A DNA stretch of 64,000 bases, taken from the NCBI GenBank assembly GCA_018873245.2, contig JAEMBT020000002.1, positions 4,854,001 to 4,918,000 of the forward strand, read 5' to 3'. The DNA is from Archegozetes longisetosus. Its lineage: Eukaryota > Arthropoda > Arachnida > Sarcoptiformes > Trhypochthoniidae. Shown here one piece after another: positions 30,013-40,882 of this stretch. Each line of letters begins with the position of its first letter. Position 1 is the first letter of the stretch. The position numbers were made by a program, and so were the translations under genes. The notes beneath the pieces were generated by a model that was not told where the DNA came from, did no database searches, and saw only the letters and a program-made list of their open reading frames with translations.

Positions 30013-33000
30013 ATGAAAGCTTTGCTCTTTATCAGTGCTTTGTTTTTATTCATCTTTGTTCTCGATTGTCATCACGTAAGTTATAATAACCAATACATCG
30101 ATAATAAGATTATTTTTTAACTTATGTTCAATATTTAGTAATAGCTTTAGTAATAGCTTTTGTAAATTGACTGAGAATAAGAATGTTTTCTATTATAATA
30201 TAGATGTCCTTTAAGTCACTTAGACTATAATAAAAATAGAATAATATTTTTCAACGTTCTTCAAACTCTATATTGAGCACATTTTGCTCATATGCCGCAA
30301 CGTTAAATAGAAAATATTTACTCATTTTAGATCAATAATCGTCTGTCGATATATTACGAATCGATTTGTCCGGATAGCCGTCGTTTTATTTTGAATCAAC
30401 TGATTCCAACTTATGAAAAAATGGGTCAATTCCTTGATATCGACCTGATCCCGTTCGGTAACGCAAATGTCAGTTATCCGAACCATGATTTCAAGCCATT
30501 CTTCCAGTGCCAACACGGACCCAATGAGTGCTACGGCAATAAAGCCCAGGCCTGTGTTATTGATATGACTAAAAGCACGAGACCTTCTCTTAACTACATT
30601 AAATGTATGTTCGAAGCAGACAATTGGAAGCAAACTATGGTCACTGCAGAAAAGGTAATTGATTGAAATTCTTACAAAACCATTTATCAATAGCTTTATC
30701 AGCTAATGCATTTTGTGGATTAGTTCTAAATAAATATTAGTGACAGATATGTCAGATATTCAGTTCATCAGCTTTTTGTTAAGCTCACTAAAGTGTAAAA
30801 TAAACAGAGTTTACTCAAAGCACCTCAATTCCACTGATCTTTAAGTGAATTTCTTTATACAACAAAAAAGTCGGTTAGTTTTTTCTGAATCATTAATTAC
30901 CTGAGTAACAAATTGAAATGTGAATAGAAGCTTCAACAATAACAATCATAGTGCTCATCATGACTTCAGAAATATTGAGCAAATTCTTATTATAATAAAT
31001 ATTTTAATACAATATAATGCAAAATATGAGTAAATATAGCTGAGAAACCAATTAAATTATAGCCTGAAAGCATTTTCAAGTGCCAGATTTATTTTGTTAT
31101 TTGAATGCTAGTCATAATAAGTATGTGTCACTTGAACAAAAATTCTACACGAAAACTTGAATAAGGGATACCTGACAGGCTCCATAAAATATTGCTGTTA
31201 GCATCAGCTCAACCAATTCTAGAGCATTGCTTTCTTTTATTATTTAGGCTTAAGTTCAAACGTAAGTCCTTCAAAAAATGACTCCAGCAATCATAACACC
31301 CGACAGTAGGAAAAAATTAAATTAAACTTGTTCAATATTTCAATCAATTTTTATTATCATTCATAGGTATTTACTAATTGTTTTATAAATTTGAAAACTA
31401 AAGCTTGAATATTTTGATAATTTTCTTATTAGTCAAAACATCAATAATTAAAAACCAAAGATGGAAATGAGGAATCTTTTTGGGCACTACGATTATCTGA
31501 TATCTAATTCCATAATTTAATTGCAGACTAAGCTCTGAATCGTTTGTCGATTCAATATCTCTTATTACATTTATTAGAAATGAAACGGAAGTGCTGTCGG
31601 TGAAAATGATCGATAACTTGTTTATTTATAACTATAGATAAGTTCAGATTTACAATTGAATGATCTTTCGTATTAAGTTTGATTTCGTTTACAGTTGACT
31701 GAATTTTACAAATTTATATCTTTCCCAAGATTAAAACAGCAAAAAATATTCAGAGAAATAAACTACAAAATCCTATATGCGATCAGTTATTGAAAGTTTA
31801 CAATAATATCTATACCAAGTTTTCCTGAAAGACGCCCTTAATAAATGATTGGTGAACACGCAATAGCTTTAGCGCTATTTCGTGTTCAAATTAATGTTTA
31901 ATGGTTTTTATGTAATCCTTTGATCAAATGTTCAGATCATACGCCCTTCATTTGAATCGAAAGAATTTCAGTAACTTGTCATCTTTCAAGAATAGCATTG
32001 GTTTCTAGTCTGTAATCTTTAGGTTATTTTAATTGTTAGACATACCAACCATTAGTGGAGCTTCATTTTGACGACACGCCAATTATTTAAAGAACAAAAC
32101 TTCTAGACTTTTAATGAATTAAACTACAAAGAAGAATAGAGATTCTCTTTTATTAGAAGTGATTTTCATTAAAGGCAAGATCCTTAAAACACTGTAATTT
32201 TGATTTTACCGAAAAAGTCGTGAGTGACTCCTCAGATGAACTTTGGAGGTAAAAGAAAAACTCGACGCTCTTTTATATTCTAGTTTTCCTAATTCAAATT
32301 ATCAAGTTTTTTGGCTTTTGTGTAGGAAGCAATAACAGGATAATTGAACTGAGCAGCCATATCAGTGTGTTTTATTTTGCTTTCGATAAAGTCAGATTCA
32401 GGCTCTCTAAAGTGGTAGCAGTTTTGTATAAATTTTTTACAATGTTTCTCAACCCACAACCAATATAAATTAAGGCTTCAATTGTTAACAACACAAAAGT
32501 GATGGCAAAGTAATCAATGTTGAAATATAATCATATAGTGATTATTTAATTGATCTAAACATGAAATATGGGCTGATCCAAGATTGATAAACTTAAGTAA
32601 TAATTAATGTTGGAGTATGTCTGGCTTATTTGAAATATCCATATATCAAGTTCTTAATATATTCAAAAATACAAAAATTATAGGAATTCCAAGGCAATTT
32701 ATATCAGGCTCTGACAAATTAAGTTCAAATACAATTTAAACATTATGAATGATATCATCTTTATAGATATATTTATCAAATTTATAATGGCTTAATTTAT
32801 ATTTGTTAGAAAACTGAGCGAGTGGTAGAGTCGTGATATTACAAAAGTTGGCTTTGATCTCTAATTCGATTTTATCACTCTAAACCTTTGCTACAAAATT
32901 ATCATGACACTTCATAATACTTGTGATCAATCAGGCCTTAATTGCATAGCCAACAATTGTGTTTCACTATGGTCTAATAAAAAGGTGTCAAAGCCTATAA

Positions 33001-33616
33001 ATCAATAATTACCCTAACATTCGAGACAATGTCTTTAATCAAGTTCTCGATATCTAAATACAACTTATTTAGGTCAATGTTTTGTTACAAACTCTAAATT
33101 TTAAAGTTGAAAATTTTGTATAAAAAGTTAGGCAAAATGTAACATGAGATAATATTGTGATCTCTATAATTACAAATTAATTGATTTTATTGTCAGTGCG
33201 CCGAACAGTTGGGCTTCAATTGGACTCAACTCAAAGAATGTACTGAAGGTTCACATGGAGATAGACTACTAGTAGCACATTCTCACAGAACATTCAATTT
33301 AGAGCCTCAGTACAAGTATATTCCTTGGATTGTAATCGACGAAAAACATACTGACGAAATCCAAAAACAATCAGAAAATAATTTGCTTAAACATCTATGT
33401 GACACTTTTCACAACAATCATGTATGAAAGCTTGTAGTTTTTCACTTAATTTTGAATCTTATTCAATGTTTAACTGTTTTTGTTTAGGAACCAAAACTCG
33501 CTCAATGCAGTGCTGAAAATTTTGTTCAAAAGAGTCAATTGAGCGCATCCTTCAAGTTACAAAATAGTTTTGCTATTTCAATGATAATCATCTTAATTGC
33601 AACATCGTTTTGTTGA
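30013..33616 (+). CDS. GILT-like lysosomal thiol reductase
   Basis: Four exons: 30013-30075, 30331-30654, 33197-33421, 33488-33616; phases are all zero and give 246 residues. Exon 1 encodes a signal peptide. Exon 2 carries the active-site segment YYESICPDS (Cys34, Ser37) and the complete family signature CQHGPNECYGNKAQAC (81-96). Exon 3 completes the domain with further Cys residues. GILT proteins reduce disulfides of endocytosed proteins and act in arthropod immunity. The active site is CxxS rather than the mammalian CxxC, as in many insect homologues as I recall them. The last exon adds a spacer and a hydrophobic end (FAISMIIILIATSFC), unusual for a soluble lysosomal enzyme and compatible with a GPI-anchor signal or membrane tail. 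Intron 2 is long (2.5 kb). Confidence 0.9.
31852..31890. repeat. Hairpin inside GILT intron 2
   Basis: GAACACGCAATAGC and GCTATTTCGTGTTC form a 14-base stem with one mismatch around a short loop. It may be the remnant of a small foldback element. Confidence 0.5.
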
Positions 33617-36191
33617 AAGATTCCCTCCATAAAATATATTAAAGTTCATTAAATATGTCCTTGTTTTCGATTGTAGCCTCATTACCATTTTGTTGCCTCA
33701 ATTACTATTAAACGCTTATATAAATCTTAATATGAGTCAAGTTTTAAAATTCTGATTAACTGGAAAAATATTTGTACATATATAAGATTTTGCTTATGAT
33801 CAGATGTTATACAAGTGTAAAGACTTAAAATAAATCTACAATTTATTTCTAATAAAATTTTGAAGATTGACTGAATAATATAACTTTCACTTTAAAACTT
33901 TAACGTCATTTATCTTGCAATAAGATAAATGTAACGGTAGTGTGAAGTCTATCAAACAGAGACTACATAAATATCTCGGAGCAAATCTAACTTTGGACGC
34001 ATTTTGAATTAACATTCTTGATTAAAAAGTTAGATTTTTATGTGGAAAATGCTAAACTTTTAAATGCGTCTTATATATCAGGCTAATCACACGCAGACAT
34101 GTTCTAACAGATCAGATTTTCTTTCACGATTTTTTTTCAATCAAAATTAGGCTAAGCTTCGTATCACTTATACTGTCGTACGACTTAGGTCGTAGATTTT
34201 CAAGCTTTTTCAATCAAGTTAGATACTAACATGTATAAACTATTGGGTCTTTAGAAATGTACACGCAGACTTACGTTTATAAAGACATTGAATCTGACTT
34301 CGATTTAATAGCAAAATCTATAGATTTTCAATAAATGATTGATTACTTTTTGAATTCAATCAGAAAAAATGTGTTTCAATAACAGCAAGGTTTTTGATCA
34401 AATTGCAATAAATCATAAAAAATATTTGTAAGTGAAAACCTGCAGCAATAAAAGGAAAATAAGATTTGATTGAGTTCATATAGAGAATATTTTGCATTTG
34501 TACACGACTTCACGTTTGAATTTTATTCTGATTTCACTAAAATTATTCGACTATTTTTAGAGTCAATTCCAGTAAAAAGTTGATTTTGAAACATTTTCTG
34601 AGGACAGCAAACAAATTGAAAATATAGTTGAAGTCACGAAGAGTTATCTCTATTAAATATTTTGAACATGATTAGCCAAACATAAAAAATTTTGATGATT
34701 CTCAAGTTGTACCTGTAGTAAAGAGAGTGACTCATGAATTGCATTAATTGATTTACATTTCAAGGTATAAGTCAATTTGATGACAGTGTATACTTAAAAA
34801 TTTAATAATACCCTGTGGAAACGAGAAAGATACCGTTGCTATATCAACTGCCTTCAAATGCGCATCCATTTGTCAACAAATTTGATTAGTAGTTAGCTTT
34901 GATTGGTACAATGAGGATGAAATAAGTTACTAAATTTGCTTTATATTATGATCTGCTGTGAAACGTGCGACGATTGTTTCTATCGCGGATTATCAAGTTT
35001 TTAAAATCTTTCATATAATATGATTGTATAATTTATAACTGATATTTATGAGCGAATAAATTGATTTTATATCCGCATAATATCTCATGACTCATTAAAT
35101 AATAAAAATATTAATTTATTCCAGGAGTGATTCAATTAAAAAGCTATCTTCAGAGAATAAAAAACAAAATTCTTTCACGATGCCTGATGCGCGTACATCA
35201 GACGTGTTCGCATCAGTTTAATAGTTTCAAAAATCAATTATTTCGAAGAATTTGGCAGAAAAATCAGACAATATTTTCGATTAGATGTGAGCAAAGATCG
35301 AGATAGTTTAGAATTAGCGGTGTTTAGAAACGTGACCCTCAACATAGCCTTCTATTGTCTAGTGAGGTTTTGACAGTTATCGATAACACTATTAGTACAA
35401 ATAACCATATAGTTAGGCAACATTATTTTCTATCAAAGTATTTCCTTTGCTTGCCAGTAATGTTCGGCCATTGAACCAAATGTTGAACCAGAAAATAACA
35501 TTAAACACCTAATACATCTAACGAGAGTCAGAAACATGAAAGATAACCCTTGTTGATCGTATGCAAAAATATTTTTCTCAGCCTCACGTCGGGTTAAATT
35601 CTATGAGCACAGCAGGAATTATTGTGAAATAAGGACTTGCAAGTCATATCTGCAAAGGTTTGAATTTTCTAGCTTTCAAACTACATCTAAGCATCAACTG
35701 AATCCAATTCTGAGATGATTCTTGTTTTTGAAACCTGTCAGAGTATCAATACTCTTAAAAGGATGTTCGCAACCATCTGTTTGAATGCATAATGAAAAAA
35801 ACTCAACTTAAAGCTTTTTCAATTATCATCCAAGTCATATGTCAACATCATTAACAATCTATTAAAAATAGTTTTCATTCTATCAAACTATTAGACTTTC
35901 CAAGAACGCATTATTAGGTTCATCTGTGTTTTGTAACTGTTTTCAATTTTGTTTTTTTGATTAAAATCAGACAAATATTTTTGAAGTTGAAATATTTCAA
36001 GTCTATTTCTCAAAGTTAAATAAACAGAACAAATTCAAGATCAATAGTTGTTATCTTCTATTTTCAAGGGAAATTATGCACAGAATAATACAATAATAGT
36101 ATTTAAACACAAATTTGACTCATTCGAGATCAATCCAAAGAAGTCTATTCCGAAAAGTATTATTATTGACAAAATTTAATTTCCATATGAA
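33617..36191. other. Intergenic region without recognised genes
   Basis: AATAAA-like signals for GILT lie soon after its stop. Otherwise I see only AT-rich DNA with short hairpins (for example ATTTATCTTGCAATAAGATAAAT at about 33908). Confidence 0.4.
36100..36108 (+). promoter_or_regulatory. TATA-like element
   Basis: TATTTAAAC lies 84 bases upstream of the ATG at 36192 and suits the core promoter of the small secreted protein gene. Based on position only. Confidence 0.35.
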
Positions 36192-36557
36192 ATGTATTAC
36201 AAAGTTGGAGTGATTTTCTTATTTGTCTTGATTTCTGGTCAACATGTTCTGTCTCAAGCTTCAAACCGATTATATACAATTATAATCAAGAATGAATGCA
36301 GTACTAATGCGAGGGTTAGATGTTACGCAAGTGGCCAAAATTATAACCCAGCGTATCTAGCTACTGGACAATCATTTGGCTTCACTATAAGACAAAGACC
36401 CAGACATACAACTGCTTCTTGTTCTCTGAGTTGCGGTGCAGATAAAACGAGATATAACTTTAACGTAATGGGTGGAACTGCTCCCGGAGCAAGTGGGTTT
36501 TGGAGACTAAGAGATGATGGTATCTATCGAAATACGAGACGAGTCACTGCGTGGTAA
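36192..36557 (+). CDS. Secreted protein resembling plant self-incompatibility S1 family
   Basis: A 121-residue single-exon protein. Residues 1 to about 22 are a signal peptide ending VLSQA. The mature part has four Cys (36, 44, 77, 81) and the S1/SPH layout: a first strand YTIIIKNEC, then VRCYASG (family: LTVHCKSKD), LATGQSFGFTIRQ (family: L.PG..Y.W.F), HTTASC (family: T.F.C) and near the end FWRLRDDGIYR (family: W.V..DGIY). S1 proteins are secreted ligands best known from flowering plants, so an animal copy would be notable. The match rests on the order and spacing of short motifs, not on a search. It could instead be an unrelated secreted beta-sandwich. Single exon and small size are compatible with a salivary or defensive secretion or with transfer, both unproven. 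Confidence 0.6.
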   Translation: MYYKVGVIFLFVLISGQHVLSQASNRLYTIIIKNECSTNARVRCYASGQNYNPAYLATGQSFGFTIRQRPRHTTASCSLSCGADKTRYNFNVMGGTAPGASGFWRLRDDGIYRNTRRVTAW

Positions 36558-37080
36558 TCAACAGTAGTAAGATACAAACTTCATTAAAATGAAAATATTC
36601 ATGTTTTTAAGCACTTTTTGTATTGCACTCTGGATGCTAAAAATAAAATTGAAACAATAATGTACAATCTAATCATTTATTGTCAACTTAATTATTAGCA
36701 AACCCGGCTATAAACAATTAATATCTGGCGCACCAACGAGTTGGCTATAACCGGGTCAGACTATACCTTAACATTTCATAAGATAAGTTTGATTCTGATT
36801 CTAAGAAATTTTATTGAATATTTATTCAAATACAATCATTTGTTAAAGTTTGAAAGCTATAGGTTCTAAGAGAAAAATTTAGTTCGAATTGATTTCTGTA
36901 TATTAAGTCTTAGATCATCTAAAAGTGATTAACTAAACTACTCAAAGAATACAAATTTATTAACAAAAATTGATGAATCATATGATTACAAATATGCAAC
37001 TGATTCGTTGAATTGCCTCTAGTTTGAAACCAGTCCAACGATCAGAAGACCAAAAGTTCTCCAAAGTTTTAGAAACTAAA
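36558..37080. other. Short intergenic region
   Basis: Carries AATAAA-type signals after the S1-like gene (AAAATAAAATT at about 36640) and an imperfect inverted repeat (ACCCGGCTATA at about 36703; TATAACCGGGT at about 36747). No gene seen. Confidence 0.4.
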
Positions 37081-37416
37081 TTACTGTTGAGGATTATTCG
37101 ATAAATAATAGGTATCATCGTTTAACCACTTGAGGAAAACTCTCTCATAGTTAGCATTGATAGGCGTATCGTAAGGCAGAGCATTCGGTGTGATTCTCTT
37201 ATTGTAATAATTTTGAATCTTCACCAATTCGTGATTACTCAACAAGTGTGGTGAAAGCAGAAAAAATAGTGAACGCTTACCAAATCGTGGAGGTTTTCGA
37301 GCAGGATTACTATTAGGCGTCAAAACTGATGGCTCGGATTCATCCCCAGAAGCAGTACATGAGATAACATAAAAGAAAACTGTAAACAAGCTCAGGTTGA
37401 CTAAAAGTTTGCTCAT
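37081..37416 (-). CDS. KPPRF-amide neuropeptide precursor 2
   Basis: A 111-residue single-exon precursor and the sister of the gene at 16415. A signal peptide of about 24 residues (ending TASG) is followed by DESEPSVLTPNSNPARKPPRF, then GKR for amidation and cleavage. The remaining 63 residues contain another dibasic site (YYNKR) and a C-terminal segment FLKWLNDD that parallels FLFVEWMKNK of precursor 1. If the single Arg is also cut, the mature product would be KPPRF-NH2; otherwise a peptide of about 21 residues. Only the RKPPRFGKR core and the general layout are conserved between the two precursors, indicating an old duplication with selection on the peptide. The receptor is unknown; a peptide GPCR lies about 11 kb away. 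Confidence 0.8.
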   Translation of the reverse strand: MSKLLVNLSLFTVFFYVISCTASGDESEPSVLTPNSNPARKPPRFGKRSLFFLLSPHLLSNHELVKIQNYYNKRITPNALPYDTPINANYERVFLKWLNDDTYYLSNNPQQ

Positions 37417-37854
37417 TCTTGCGATACTATTAAGGAGAAAGACAGCTACACAGAGTAAACTTTTAACTAGATGTTAGTCGAAACAATGATGAGATATAAA
37501 CTCAGGTCTGGATCTTATTTGATCGCCGTTTTATTCTTTTCGTTAGAATCAATATTTTAAAAATAGATATAAAACGTCAAAAGTTTATTAATAAGTCGAA
37601 TCAATTTCAATTTTATATTAACTTTCAAACATTCGATTATCATCAGTAAAGTTTTTTGCAAATAATTTGCTTTACGCTAATAATCATTTTTACAATTTTT
37701 AGCTCTACTTTTAGGAAAATTATATTAAGAAAGTTTAATGATATGTGAAACCATCTGCAAATGCAATTAAACAATTTATTTGACAATTTTTATGCTTATG
37801 ATGTTTTATGAGTTTTAGTAAGGCTCTCATTCAAACATACCTTGATAATGTCTA

Positions 37855-39585
37855 TTTATTAGCAGATCGACTGACTCATCGAAGTTTTTGCATAATTTCA
37901 ATTTAATTTTAGACAATAATTTTTAATATCATTTTTAGATTTAAATTTCACTTATTTTTTATGTTCACTTAAAGTCAATGGCGATCCAGAATTTTCTTAT
38001 GTCAATACGTAAAATGAGAATTATTTTTATCAAGCCTTAAAGTGAAGCGTCAGACATAATTTAAAATATTCTATAAAAATTATAAAACATCAAATTTTAG
38101 ACTCTATCATAATTATGATTACTAAAAAAGCGCCGTAGAGCTCGTATTTAATTTGTAAAATTAAGTTCAATGACTCGACTTATGACTTGCCAATAAACTT
38201 GACTAAAAGTTGTCTCAAGAAGTTAGAGGACTCGTATTTCATAAGGAAAAGAGTCAATAATTGTACAGATCAGTAATAATATGTTTGACTTGAACCATTT
38301 TAATGGATTTCTGCCTTTTAATTTTTGTAAATAAGTTGAGTGTAGTAAAAGAACAAGTTCATAATGTATCTATAAGAATAATGTCTAAGATGATAATTAA
38401 ACTACTACATCATGAAATGCGTTTCTAATTATTACGGGAAACTGAGTTAGATACATTCATACAGTATGAAACTTATTTCAAACTCATAATTACTTTTTGT
38501 CTGAAGCCTTTTCCTAGTAATTGTCCTAAAATTGAATCAACAATAATTAATAAAGCATTGCTCAGAATTGAATAGCTTCAATATTGACTGAACGCTTAAC
38601 TCTAAGTATAAAACTAGTTTAAGACATTTACTTAATCAATATTCATTTGATAAGTGCATTAGTGAAAACATTTAAGATAAATAGCAATATGATTACACAT
38701 AAAAACAAAAAATTTTGAAATTTCTATTTTCAAAGGGCAAATAACGACCATTAAAATGTTGTTTTAAAGATCTCAAGTGGATCGTACTTCGTAAACCCCA
38801 TTAATTTTATCTACTTTTGGTTTCCTCTGAGGCAGTATTTTTACAGATCGAGCTGACACGAGTGTTTGAAGAGACGGAACTAAACTTCAAATATTTATTC
38901 GGTTCACAATATATTTACAATCCTTGTATATTATTTACTCAGATATAGAAAGTACTTTCAGGAGAATTGAATTATATCAGACAGATCTTCAACCTTAGGA
39001 GTTGGTTCCGCGGAAGTCAGTTTTGCAGATAACATTTTAACAAGTCAGTTTAGCCCAAAAGTTTATTCTCTATGTTATATTATTCTCAGTTTATATTTTG
39101 GAAAATTCCCTCTATTCTTCAACGATGTTATGAAGAGTCCGATTTCTAAAAACATAAGTTTCGAGTACATGCTTCATGCTCTACGTAAAAAATATTTCAT
39201 AAATAATGTAACAGCTTCTGAAAGTCTTTGAAACGATAAACTGTAAATAGAAGTTTTTAAGCCAAACCAGTAAATGTAAAAATAAAAGTTTTATTCAACT
39301 ATTCATAAAGCAAGGTAAAATATTTTCATAACTCTACTAATCAGTTAAATTTCAAAATTGAGCTCAGATAACTTATATAATTGAAATGAATCCAGAAAAT
39401 CTAATATTTAGTCAAATGGTTTCAGGCTTATTTTCTATTGACTAGTGGCGTTTAAAATTTTATCCCTATGTTTATTTGAAACATTTTGGTTTTCTCTCAT
39501 AAGTATTAGATAGGTTCAAAAGGCATGGAACTATTCGAACTCGTGGACTTTAAAAGATATTTATTAAATTATAATATGATTATAC
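37855..39585. repeat. Downstream part of duplicated P450 block A
   Basis: Matches 52817-53720 in direct orientation, with high identity at 37860-38110 and 38819-39240. About 700 bases (38112-38818) are present only here, bounded in the other copy by a clean join, so one copy gained or lost them. Around 38930-39010 the sequence YSDIESTFRRIELYQTDL can be read, with a stop shortly after; it loosely recalls reverse transcriptases of BEL/Pao type. Confidence 0.7.
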
Positions 39586-40338
39586 AATATATTCTCCTCC
39601 CGTCTGGGTGACTATGGCGGAACCTGGACGAAAGACCGACAACCAAAAGGCCGACAGGACAAAAGACCGACAGGACAGGAGACCGACATTTAAGCTGAAG
39701 CTTAAGGTTTTCTTCTGTCAACAATAATATAATTATTGTTCTCGTTTTATCGATAACCACATTTGTAATGATATCTGAAGAAGAGCAAGCCGAAGAAGTT
39801 GTTCGAACAAAAGATATCAGAACAGTTCTGATCTATACCTTCAGACGAGTAGTTAGAGTATAAGCATTACTATCACCATATGTGACATGGATCAGTTAAT
39901 GGTGATCATTTTTATACTCAAACAACTTGCATGACGACATACACCAACAATATTTCGATGTTTTGTTGAAAAAAGTTTAGTACTTACATACTACCAATTC
40001 GTCAAACAAGTTGTTTGAGTATAAGAATAATTATCACCATTAGCTGATCCATGTCACATATGATGATAGCTATGTTTATACTCTGACCACTCGTCTGAAA
40101 GTATAGTTTAGTATTGTTTCGATATCTTTTGTTCAAACAACTTCTTCGGATTGTTCTTCTTCAGCTATCATTACAAATGTGGTTATCGATAAAACGAGGA
40201 CAATAATAATATTATTGTTGACAGAAGAAAACCTTAAGCTTCAGCTTAAATGTCGGTCTTCTGTCCCTATCGGTCTTTTTTCCATGTCGGTCTTTTATCC
40301 TGTCGGTCTTTTGGTTGTCGGTCTTTCGACCCAGACCC
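39586..40338. mobile_element. Long foldback element with GACCGACA end arrays
   Basis: Two arms of about 330-370 bases are inverted copies (GACATTTAAGCTGAAGCTTA at about 39684, complement at about 40250). Each end holds four or so copies of AAAGACCGACA-like units spaced 15-20 bases apart. A direct repeat ATTATAC (39579-39585 and 40339-40345) may be the target duplication. Mirror-image open frames in the two arms are products of the inverted repeat, not genes. Block B, the other P450 copy, lacks the element. Confidence 0.75.
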
Positions 40339-40882
40339 ATTATACTCTAATACGCAATATTATAGCATAAACATGTTTACAACTTTCATCAAGAACGAGA
40401 TAAGATAGTCCCATGACTTTTGAGCCCATCTAATATGAACCAACGAATGAACTCTAAGGTTTAGGAATGACAAAATCGATTGTAAAATTGATTTTAACAT
40501 GTTTCGGTTAAAGTGACTTGTTAAAATGCTACTCTTCGAAACTGACATCAATCTCTGCAACGATGCCAAACAAATTCGAATGAGTCTGTGCTTTCAAAAC
40601 CGAAATCTAATTCAATAACAAAAACTTTATAGAAAATAAAATATTTCGTTTATTGATGTTACTTAATTATGAATAAAGTTTAAAAATGATCTTTACTATC
40701 AATATCTTGAGTAACTATGTTTGAATCATATCTAAATAAAAAAATATATATATAATTTGATTGATTTTATACTGAGGGGTTTTAAAATACAAGACAACTG
40801 TTGATAGAGGTAAACAGAACAAAATTAAAACTCAATTAATATGAAACACTTAAATAAAAGTAATTAATAATCGAATAATAAG

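Noticed and set aside
30322-30690. Minus-strand 122-codon frame at the GILT exon
   Set aside because: Antisense shadow of a well-supported GILT exon.
39569-40370. Two identical small frames starting MVIDKTRTI on opposite strands
   Set aside because: They are mirror images produced by the inverted arms of the foldback element; no independent evidence of coding.
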